Source of the DNA: Chrysemys picta bellii
Lineage: Eukaryota; Chordata; Testudines; Emydidae
Direction: 5' to 3'
DNA: 64,000 nt
Assembly: GCF_011386835.1 (NCBI RefSeq)
Contig: NC_088809.1
Span: 18,940,637 to 19,004,636, forward strand
Part shown: positions 55,345 to 64,000 of the stretch, piece after piece
Layout of the letters: every line of letters begins with the position of its first letter
Position numbering within the stretch: the stretch's first letter is position 1
Position numbers and translations under genes: made by a program
The notes under the pieces: generated by a model
What the model was told of the DNA's origin: nothing
The model's input: only the letters and a program-made list of their open reading frames with translations
The model's database searches: none

Positions 55345-55440
55345 GCTCTGAGCAAGACCTGCCCAGAGAACATGGATGACGAGCTCTCGATCCTGCTGAC
55401 AGCACCCCCCAGCACAGACAAACTCCAGCACATCTTGGAG
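55345..55440 (+). pseudogene. Lone MROH-family exon (copy B)
   Basis: 96 bp, 32 codons (ALSKTCPENMDDELSILLTA, then PSTDKLQHILE). Differs from the A copy by W to C and two other changes. Open and splice-competent, but isolated. Confidence 0.65.
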
Positions 55441-56956
55441 GTGAGCAGAATGGGGAGGGGCCGCAGGGGTTTTACCTTAGCCCTGGGGACTCCTAGAAAG
55501 AAGAGACTGGAAAATCCATGTTTCTATTGGATCCTTCCGAGTATGCATTTGTGATATAAACTCACTGGGTGACCTTGGGGTAACTCACTTCCCCCTTACG
55601 GCATCAGTCTTCTCCACTATCAAATCTACACTGGGGAAGAAGGACAGAAGCCCCGACAATCACCTTCACCTCTGGGTGTCTGGTCCTGGGAGCCGAAACC
55701 AACTGGACTATCTGCCCCATCTCCTAAACTGCCCTGTCTTTCCCTCCTAGGGCCTTGTCCTTAGTGCTCAGCCTGGCCCCTTCCCAGCTTGTCCCTGACC
55801 TTTAAAGGACGCTCCAAGCCCCTCCCATGCCTGCTTCCCTTGGGGTCTCTCTCCTGGCTGAGCACAGGCTGCCCTTCTATCTCTCAGCAGGCCTGGGTCC
55901 TAGTCACAGGCTGCGTCTTGTCACGTGACCCCCACACTTCTTCCCTTCGCCCTAGGGAGCTGCATCACCTGGGCTAGGTGCAGTTGAGCTCCAACCCCTT
56001 TCCTGGCCATCTCACCCAGGGACAGGTTGAAACTGGTAATCTGTGGGTAACAGTAACTGGTTGCTCGCAAAGGTGCTGAAGACACAATGGAAGAGGAAAT
56101 CCTTTGGCCTGGATTGAAATTATTCCGACTGAAAGTGAATGAGAGAAAATAGGTCCAGAGTTCTCTTCCTAGCAGCAGAAAATGGAGCGATTGATAGAGG
56201 TTCAGGTCAGAAAGGACCATTATGTGCATCTAGTCGCCCCTCCTGTATAACTCAGGGCCTAGAATGTGACCAAGTGGTTCCTTCAGCCAACCATAGCATG
56301 GGACTGAGCCAGAGCACGTCTTTTGGAACGACATCCACATGCAGGAGAGCCAGCTGGCTACCAGAAAATCTCTCTTCTGCAGTGACGTGGGGTTAAGGGA
56401 CACGGGGGAAAAGACATGGCGGCTGTGACTAAACTTAGAGCAGCAAGACCAGGAAAACCAGGGTTAGGTCCCAGGCCTGGCTATCAGATCTGCTGTTTTC
56501 TATTCCTGGTTTTGGGACCACGAGCGAGTCTCTGCACCGCTGGGTGCCTCGGTTTCCCCAGCTATCAAATGGAGCTAATCAAGGTTTTGTTTGTTCTGCC
56601 CATTTTACAGGGTGGGAAACCGAGACACAGTTGGGACCTGTCTACACTACAGGTCTGTCGTGCGTTTGTAATCTGCTGACCCCCACATGTTGTTCAGAGC
56701 CTATGGACAACACAGCTCCTAACGTACGTTTGTTCTGTGCTTATCCCCTATGTACCAGCAGGGCTGGACAGCATTTCTCACTGTGCTGTGGGGAGCAGGT
56801 CCTGGGTACTAAGGGTCTGAAGAAGCTCTCAAGGACTAATTTTTTAAAATAATTGTTATCAATGAATTGGGAGAAAACATACAATCACTGCGGATAAGAT
56901 TGGGGGGTGACAAAATACAGGCAGAGTGGTAATTCCTGATGGCGAGAGGGCAGTGA

Positions 56957-57781
56957 TATACAGCGATCTGGCTCATTCGGCCAGCTGGACCCATTCAAAG
57001 AAAACAAGTTTGAGCAGAGCCCAATGCAAGGTCCTATACGTAGACACAAGGCATGCCGGCCACACCTCCAGAATGGGGACGTGGATCCAGGAAAGCAGGG
57101 ACTCTGAAAAGGATTTAGGGGCCAGAGTGGAGAAGCCACTCAACATGAGCTCCCAGTGTGATGCTGTGGTGAACAGGGCTAAAGCCATCATTAGACATAG
57201 GAGCAGAGCCGTGAGTAGTATAGGGAGGTGACACAGCAGCAGTGAGACTGCTATTGGAATACTGCCTCCAGTCTTGGTGTCCTCCTTTGAAAAAGATGGT
57301 CCTAGAAATTGGAGCTGGGGCAGCAAAGAGCCACCAAATGTTCTGAGGGCTGGAGAAAAATGCTTTCTAGTGAGCTATTGAAAGAGCGCAACCTGTTTAG
57401 CTTATCAAAAGAAGATTGAAAGGGACTTCATTGAAGTGTTGAAGTGCTTTAATGGAGAGAAAATACTGGGTATTAAAGGGCTCTCTAGTCTAGCAGAGAA
57501 AGGCAGAACAAGACCCAATGGCTGGAAGGTGAAAAGAGACAAATTCCTATGACAAATAAGGCACAAATATTCAACAGCGAGGATGATTGACCACAGGAAG
57601 AAGCTACCATGGAAAGTGGTGGATTCTCCATCTCTTGATGTCATTTAATAAAGAGTAGATGCCTTTCCGGAATGTGTTTGCCCCAAAAGTAGCTATTGTG
57701 GTAGACAGGAGGCCTGTGATATGCAGGGGGTCAGATTAGATGCTCTAACTGTCTCTTCTGGCCATAAAGTCTACTCATTTC
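56957..57781 (+). mobile_element. CR1 LINE 3' region (copy B)
   Basis: Same fragment as 32380-33203, with a few substitutions. Part of the segmental duplication, not a separate insertion. Confidence 0.8.
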
Positions 57782-57884
57782 TGAGAAACCGAGTGTAGCA
57801 TTGGGAGCAGCCTCTGCTGTTTTACTGTCTAGCCAGCTTGCTTCCTAGAATGAACACTCATTGAGCGGGGTGATCCACAGGGAG

Positions 57885-58523
57885 TAGCTCAAACCTCCAA
57901 AGGGTCTGGCCTGTGGCTGGACATTAGCACTGCAGGGGAGGAGTGGGTGTGGCAGTGACATCACAAAGGTCTTTTGCAGGAACTCAGCCTATTGGCCAAA
58001 GGTGCAGGGGAGGTGGTGACCTCACAGAGAGATGCTGACATCAGCCAGGCAGGACAGGGGCGCAGGGCCAGGGAAACCTCAGAGACCCCTGTGGCTTTGC
58101 TTCAGCAAGTCTCCTTCTCGAGGTCTCTCTTTGAGGTCTGAGAGAGTATTTGGGTTCATGTATGTGAGCACCAGGAGGAACCTCTTTTGAGTTTTCTCCT
58201 TTCTTTTTCCTGATTTCACTAGAAAACTGACGTCCCTGTTTAGAAGGTAAGAGCCTCCGAGAGGTTTGGAACCTGTTTAGTCTGATCCATCTGGCGCCAG
58301 CTGAATTCTAGGCATGGAAAACACTAGCTTAAGGAGGCCAAATTTTATTCCCCAGCTGGGATTTTGTCCCTTAGAATCTCTGGGGACATTAAGGTTTGTC
58401 CTTTTTGTTTTACCTTTTCCTCCATCCCTCCCTCCTTTCTCTTCATCTCTTACTTCTTTTGTCCTTTCCTCTGTTCCCCTCCCACCACCAGGAGGGGTGT
58501 GTGTGTGTCGTGGGGGGTGCTCT
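57885..58523 (+). promoter_or_regulatory. U1 unit, copy B
   Basis: Same unit as 33308-33945, with U1 diagnostic bases ('ggccaaaggtgcagg', 'aaaactgacgtccctg'). Keeps TGACATCA, lost in A's U1. Donor-like AAG|GTAAGA preserved. Confidence 0.45.
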
Positions 58524-59284
58524 ACAACTCCCATTGTGGGAGGTCCACCGAAAAATGTGGCGTTGAAATAGTGCTCAGACAGTGATCCCCAGCGGTGACC
58601 TGGGCCATCCTTTGGGCTCTCTGGTGAGAACCCTCATCCTCCCACCCCTCGGTCTCTACCCTGATTGGCTGAGCAGGGGGTTATTGACAGGGAGGAGACT
58701 CAGGTCCCTGTTGTTTTCTTTTAAGACCAAGTAAATAGTCATAACCAGTCATATGTTCGACAAATTTTGCTGCTTCTTTGCAGTTCATTATTTTCTCTAC
58801 CATTCCAGTTCTCCTAAAATACTTGCTGAATAATTACTATGAACTCTTGCTGGTCTGGAACTCACTTGAGAGCACTTTATTCAGGTCATTCAATGTCTGA
58901 AATTCAAGATCCGATGGTTAGTTTGAAAATCAGGGCTCTTGGGTCCTATTCCCAACTCTGCCACGGACTGGCTGTGTGACTTAAGACAAGTCAATTCTCC
59001 CTCAGCCTTAGCTTCTCCCTCTTTCAAGTAGGGATAACAATCCTCCCCTACCTACCTCCCGGCGGGTGGAGGATGGGGATCTATTGGAGAGTGTCACTAG
59101 GAGCAGTGCATAAGATGAGGTGTCCTATCATGTTTACTCAGATCAGATTATGACATAATAGAATGGCTGAAATAGTCTATTTTATTTGTATTTTATTATG
59201 TAGCAATTGTTAAGAGCAGCAACTACTTAGCTCAGACTGAAACATCTCATCTAATTTTTGAGATCTAAGTGTCTCCTCTTTGTG

Positions 59285-59925
59285 TAGCTCAAACCTCCAA
59301 AGTGTCTGCCCTGTGGCAGGACATTAGCACTGCAGGGGAGGAGTGGGTGTGGCAGTGACATCACAAAGGCCTTTTGCAGGACGTCAGCCTATTGGTCAAA
59401 GGTGCTGGGGAGGTGGTGACCTCACAGAGAGATGCTGACATCAGCAAGGCAGGACAGGGGCGCAGGGCCAGGGAAACCTCAGAGTCCCCTGTAGCTTTGC
59501 TTCAGCAAGTCTCCTTCTCGAGGTCTCTCTTTGAGGACTGAGAGAGTATTAGGGGTCACGTACGTGAGCGCCAGGAGGAACCTCTTTTGAGTTTTCTCTT
59601 TTCTTTTTCCTGATTTTACTAGAAAACAGACGTCCCTGTTTAGAAGGTAAGAGCCTCCGAGAGGTTTGGAACCTGTTCAGTCTGATGCATCTGGCGCCAG
59701 CTGAATTTTAGGCATTGAAAACACTAGCTTAAGGTGGTCGAATTTTATTCCCCACCTGGGATTTTGTCCCTTAGAATCACTGGGGACATTAGGGTTTGTC
59801 CTTTTTGTTTTACCTTTTCCTCCATCCCTCCCTCCTTTCTCTTCATCTCTTACATCTTCTGTCCTTTCCTCTGTTCCCCTCCCACCACCAGGAGGACTCT
59901 GTGTGTGTTTCATGGGGGGTGCTCT
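59285..59925 (+). promoter_or_regulatory. U2 unit, copy B
   Basis: Same unit as 34710-35350. CRE-like TGACATCA, GACGTCAG, inverted CCAAT box and AAG|GTAAGA all preserved. Lies 1.7-2.3 kb upstream of the MROH start codon exon in B. Confidence 0.45.
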
Positions 59926-60221
59926 GCAGTGGGAACAGGAACAATTCTCCAACTTTGGGCAGTCGAGAGCCTGGGTGAGATAAGGGGCGTTAAAGCCCTT
60001 TGTGAAGGAGAAAGGGGAGTTTCACGGTGTTGAGCACCAAGGAATTCTAAACTTTGCTAAAACATCTAGTCTGCAGAAACCAGAAATGGTTGGGGCCACA
60101 TTGTAACCATTGTCTTTTTTAAAGCCCATTGAGGGATGTGAGTCCCACCCTTTTAGGTATCTGGGGTGCTGGGAGAAGAGAAGAGGTGCCTGTCTCCATT
60201 TTATGGCCTCAGCAAACTAAG

Positions 60222-60525
60222 TGCTGTGCCCCAGTTCTCGTCAGAGATCCCTGAAAAAGAACGTCTTCCCATCCATTAACATACCTGGAAAGATACTGGA
60301 ACTCCTTATTAAACAATCAGTTTGTCAGCACCTACAGGACAATTTGGTTCTTAGGACTAGTGAGCATGGACTTGTCAAGAACAAATCATTCCAAACCAAT
60401 CCTAGCTCCTTCTTTGGCAGGGTTACGTGCCTAGTGGAGGTGGGTAAACAGTAGATGTGATCCATCTTGGTGTTAATAAGGACATTCTCACAAACAAACT
60501 AGGGAGATGTGGTCTAGATGCAATT
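60222..60525 (+). mobile_element. CR1 LINE reverse-transcriptase fragment (copy B)
   Basis: Same fragment as 35647-35950, nearly identical, including the stop that ends the frame. Confidence 0.8.
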
Positions 60526-61611
60526 AGTATAATATGTGTGACCCTGAGCCAGTAGCTTTCCCGCCCCAGGCCTGGTTCTCATCAGTGGGGTTGGGGTCGC
60601 AGCCCCTACAGACTAGGGGGGTTGGGAGGCTCCAGGAAGGTGTGAAAAGTGCCGGGATGTCAGGATCCCGGAGGCGTTGTCACCCCTGCACTAGGCCAGT
60701 GTTCTGCAGCCCCTGCTGCTGGCCGAGTTTCTCTGTCCCTTGGCAATAAGACAGACTCTTGTTTTCACAGCCAGTCGATCGCCCAGTGCTATCCCCCTGC
60801 CTGCTGGCTGGGCAGGGTAACTCCTCAGGTCACCACCACCCTCTCCAGCCTGCCTTGGCTTTGGGGAGTGAGGAGAAGGGCGAGGGATGACACTGAACAT
60901 CCTCCATCCATCGCTCCATCAGCAGAGCAAGTGAGTGGCATTAGGGTTCCCCGTTGGCGTCCCCTGTCTGTCTGGGGAGAGGCAGAAAGAGGGGGAAAGA
61001 ATCTCTCCCAAAGGAGATTGGATTTGGAAACCGCCCCCAGGAGCCCCTCGCTCTCAGACCGGGGAGGGGCTTCTCCAGAGCCGTCTCCAGTGTGTTTGGA
61101 AAGGTCCCAGCAATGGGGCTCCCAACCCTTCCCTTGTGGGAGACCGTTGCCCAGGCTGAGTGTCTCTGAGCTGGGCCAGATCCTGTGAGCTGCTGAGCAT
61201 GGAAATCAATGTGAAAGGCGGGGGTCCTGGCCTTGCTCTGCCTCGGGACTTTGACGTGGGGAATGGTTTCCCAGGAGAAGTCTGAACTCCTGGGTTCTGT
61301 TCCTTCTCTAGCCTGGGAGGGAGTGTGGCCTGGGACGGCAGGAGGGAGCTGCTTGTCCAAACTGACTGAGCCCAGTGATGGAAAAGGAGGAGACTCCCCG
61401 GGCATTGCAGCCCCAGGGGTGACGAGGGGGAACGCTGGGAGCAGATCATGCAATGAACTCCTGCCAGTGCGTGTAGATTGCATTACATGCACCCCTGTGG
61501 GGGGAGGAGGAGCTGCTCTGGCTGGGGCAGGGATGGGGAGGGACCAAACAGGCTGATTAGTGAGAGGCTGCGTTGACCCCAGACTCACGCCCGCTCCCCG
61601 CTCGGTTCCAG

Positions 61612-62123
61612 GATGGCCAGGCTCCTGGGGATGTTCAGGAAGAAGGCTCTGCAGGTGGCCCCAGAGCCTGAGGGAAGCAGCTGCCATCTTCCCCGGGAGC
61701 AGAGCGGCTCCTCCGTCCCCAGTGGCGGGGAAGGAGCTCCCGGCCAGGCCAGGAGGTGGAAGTGCCCAGCCTTCTGGCGGAGAAAACCCGCTCCCAGCGC
61801 AGGCACCGAGGTGGGAGAGGCCAGGTCGAAATGGAGCTGGGCCAGGCTGCGGCTGGGCAGGCAGGACCCAGTGCAGGAGGGGAGCCGGGCAGGGTGACTC
61901 TGGGGCATGTTGTGTGGGCAGCAGCGACCCCAGGAGCCCAGCCCTGATTCCCAGCAGGAGGCATCGCCCTGCCCGGTCAGTGAGGACTTTCCAGCCTCCC
62001 CAGGGCAGGGGGTGGAGGATCCCTGTCCCACCACCAGCAGCTCGGCCCGCTCACGATGGGACAGCAGCAGTGCCTGGGACTCGGGCAGCAGCGAGGCCGA
62101 TGGGCGCCGCAGCTTTGTTCCAG
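61612..62123 (+). CDS. MROH copy B exon 1 (start codon, in-frame TGA)
   Basis: MARLLGMFRKKALQV start, TGA at 61895-61897 at the same codon as copy A, in-frame ATG at 61907, donor GTGAGG after FVP. A TGA shared between copies argues for a lesion older than the duplication, or for real translation starting at the second ATG. Confidence 0.6.
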
Positions 62124-62520
62124 GTGAGGAGTCAGGCTGGGCTCAGGGAGAGGTGAGGGCGGGGCTGTGAACACCCTGGGCCCAGGCCCTCGATCAGTGC
62201 TATGGGGGCGGGTCCCCAGCCCAGGGGTCTGGCCTGAGCCACATGAACCCCACTGACACTAGATGCTGCCACTTTGGTCCTTGGTGCTCCAGTTGGGGGG
62301 AGGCACCTCCCAGGGAGTCCAGGACAGCGTGGGGGGGTCTCTTTGCTATGGGCTTCTGAAGGAGTTGGGGGCTGAAGGCATCACTGAGACGGGGGAGTGT
62401 GGGGCCCGATCTGCCCTGGGTCCTGGAGGTGGGAAGGGGACACATTGCCCCACCGTGCCCCTATCCTTCCCCCCCGAGTGGCAGCAGGGGTCACCCTGTC
62501 CCCTTCTCTCCCTGGTGCAG

Positions 62521-62624
62521 GGACCGCCAGGGACTCAGGAGACGAGGAGGAGGAATGGGTGGACGTGGCCACAGAGGAGGCTGCTCTCAATAACATCCAA
62601 GAGCAGCTCCAAGACGGAGAAAAG
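62521..62624 (+). CDS. MROH copy B exon 2
   Basis: 104 bp, DEEEEWVDVATEEAALNN, then QEQLQDGEK. Donor GTACAA. Confidence 0.7.
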
Positions 62625-62973
62625 GTACAAACGTACCCCAGCTGTGCTGGAACCAACACTGTCCTGCCCCTTCCCAGCACCTGACCCCCTGCAGAGGGTC
62701 TTGTCCCTGATGATCCACCAGCCCTAATGGGGACCTTTCTCCTCCATGATCTGGGACCCCAGAGGTGGGGGTGTCTGTCACACACCAGCCGGGTCTCCTC
62801 CCCCCACAGGCACTGTCCCAGTTCCTGACCCTGCTTGTGGTGGGTGATTTGGACAATGGGCGGGTCCCCACTATCCCCCATTCAGGCCTGAGTCCTGAAG
62901 CTGCTGTGTGGGGGCAGGGAGGTCCCTGGCTAACTGGCTCTCTCTCCCCTAACCCCACTCCTGGTGGGTGCAG

Positions 62974-63094
62974 GAGGAGGCCCAGCAGCTCGTGTTCCTG
63001 CACGCCATCCACCCCGCGTCTCGCTGCACAGCAGAGAGGGCAGGACACACTGGAGCCACACTGCTGCAAGGCAGCTGTGGCGGAGAGGATTGTG
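62974..63094 (+). CDS. MROH copy B exon 4, frameshifted
   Basis: 121 bp with the same extra base as copy A ('tctcgctg'). EEAQQLVFLHAIH and RGQDTLEPHCCKAAVAERIV are in different frames. Confidence 0.7.
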
Positions 63095-63411
63095 GTGAGC
63101 GAGACACGGTGCCCAGCAGCTGGAGGGAAGACAGAGACATGGGAGGGGCAGGGGTCTCCCCAGGCCAATGGATGGGGGATGGCTGGTGCTGGAGGGGCAG
63201 CTGAGGGCAGGGATAGCTGGGGCTGAAGACTGGGGAGAAGAGACGGGAGAAATTCGGAGAGTGGTCACTATTGGGCAGGAATCGGAGGAGCGGGGGGCAG
63301 GTGGGGGGATCCTGCTGGCTGTGTGGGGCCCTGGCTGTGTAATCTCCTCACTGGGAAGTGTCAGTGAGGCCCGAATCTCACACGCTCCTTTGTCTCCTTT
63401 GGGTCTCACAG

Positions 63412-63491
63412 GAGCTCATTGAGGAGCTGCCTGATAACTCTCCACCCGGCGCCGTCCTCGCTAACTCCCTGATTGCTGTGGGCAACCTCAG
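63412..63491 (+). CDS. MROH copy B exon 5 (missing from copy A)
   Basis: 80 bp, 26 codons plus two bases: ELIEELPDNSPPGAVLANSL, then IAVGNL. Acceptor 'ggtctcacag', donor GTACAG. Its phase (2 left over) joins exactly to exon 6, which begins with one base before ACC ATG. Confidence 0.8.
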
Positions 63492-64000
63492 GTACAGAGA
63501 CCCTCCGGCCCGGTTCCCCTAACCCCAGTGCTGCTCAGGCCCAGGGCTGGGAGTCACTGCCCCTCCCACTCCCAGGTCACCGCCCAAGGGTGGCTCCTCC
63601 GGCAGAGGTGCGGGGAAGGTTCATTCTCTCCTGGCTGGGCTGTTCTTTTCACTCCAGTAACATTGCAACGGCTTTGGGGAGAGGCTCACTCCCAGGATCA
63701 GATACAGGAGGGGCAGCAGGGTCCAGGGAACAGGGGCTATTCCTGCCCTGCCACTGTCTGTCTGAGAAACCTTGGCCTTGTCATTCCCTGGCTCATTGCC
63801 TCAGTTTCCCTTCTTGCCAGCCTGTGCCTATTTCCCTGCAGTTTCACCTGCGTGTTGGTGCCAGTCCCATCCCCGCACTGCACAGTCTAATGCCGGCTCC
63901 TCTCTCTTGCCAGCACCATGACACCTGCCCTGGAGCCAGAGCTGGAGACCCACTCCTCCGAGCTGCCCTGCACGCCGTCTTCACCCTGGGCACGGAGAAG

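Larger units (their letters stand above)
54384..64000 (+). repeat. Segmental duplication, copy B (runs off the window)
   Basis: Partner of 29959-39467. Carries the same order of elements. B keeps 147 bp (55563-55709) and 403 bp (63294-63696) missing from A, and lacks A's 35961-36400. Confidence 0.95.
61612..64000 (+). pseudogene. MROH family pseudogene, copy B (5' part; continues beyond window)
   Basis: Exons: 61612-62123 (ATG 61613), 62521-62624, 62810-62839, 62974-63094, 63412-63491 (ELIEELPDNSPPGAVLANSL, then IAVGNL; absent from A) and 63914 onward. It shares with copy A the TGA in exon 1 (61895-61897) and the +1 frameshift in exon 4. In exon 6 one base is missing in the stretch encoding LETHLLRAA ('acccactcctccgagc' where A has one base more), shifting the frame. 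Exon borders keep GT/AG. The candidate promoter U2 lies at 59285-59925. Exons 7 onward would lie outside the window, so later lesions cannot be assessed. Confidence 0.75.

Overview
The window is vertebrate nuclear DNA, most likely from a turtle. There are no operons, ribosome-binding sites or long ORFs. Coding sequence appears only as short exons with GT/AG borders. The interspersed repeats are of the kind that fill turtle genomes: CR1 LINE 3' ends, MIR-like SINEs, a tRNA-derived SINE with a CR1-type tail, the short repeat containing the phrase 'gtgggctgtagcccacgaaa', and several non-autonomous hAT families. The organism call rests on recognising these repeats by eye; no database search was possible.

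Layout. Positions 1-26 kb hold no gene I can support: old SINEs, CR1 tails, two copies of a 0.31-kb hAT MITE with perfect 8-bp target duplications, a tRNA-Lys(UUU) pseudogene, an LTR-like block and a 174-bp inverted repeat. At 26.3-26.5 kb (minus strand) lies a broken exon of a fibrinogen-like (FReD) protein in which a conserved cysteine codon reads TGA. Positions 28-29.7 kb hold a 937-bp hAT element and an LTR-like repeat.

From 29.96 kb the window is dominated by a segmental duplication. Copy A (29959-39467) recurs in direct orientation as copy B (54384 to the window end), about 24.4 kb downstream and a few percent diverged by eye. Each copy carries a lone MROH-type exon, CR1 fragments, two direct copies (U1, U2) of a 640-bp unit that looks like a promoter plus 5' exon, and then the first exons of a maestro heat-like repeat (MROH) family gene. 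In A the gene continues through 41.25 kb to an exon at 43.5-44.2 kb. In B it runs off the window.

Both MROH copies look like pseudogenes. They share an in-frame TGA in the first coding exon and a +1 frameshift in a later exon, so these lesions predate the duplication. A then lost one exon in a 403-bp deletion, gained a frameshift and a GT-to-AT donor change, and took a hAT insertion in its last recognisable exon. B gained a separate 1-bp frameshift.

Between A and B lies a rearranged block. The segment 41752-44420 is repeated inverted at about 48696-49547. The inverted copy lacks two hAT insertions and keeps the uninterrupted target of each, giving direct proof of insertion. A third, chimeric copy of the U unit (44591-44997), a minus-strand CR1 endonuclease fragment, a gag-like coiled-coil fragment and a tRNA-derived SINE fill the middle. 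At 50.28-50.95 kb candidate terminal exons end in a clear polyadenylation signal. I see no new molecular system. The value of the window is as a readable history of duplication, transposition and gene death in an MROH cluster.
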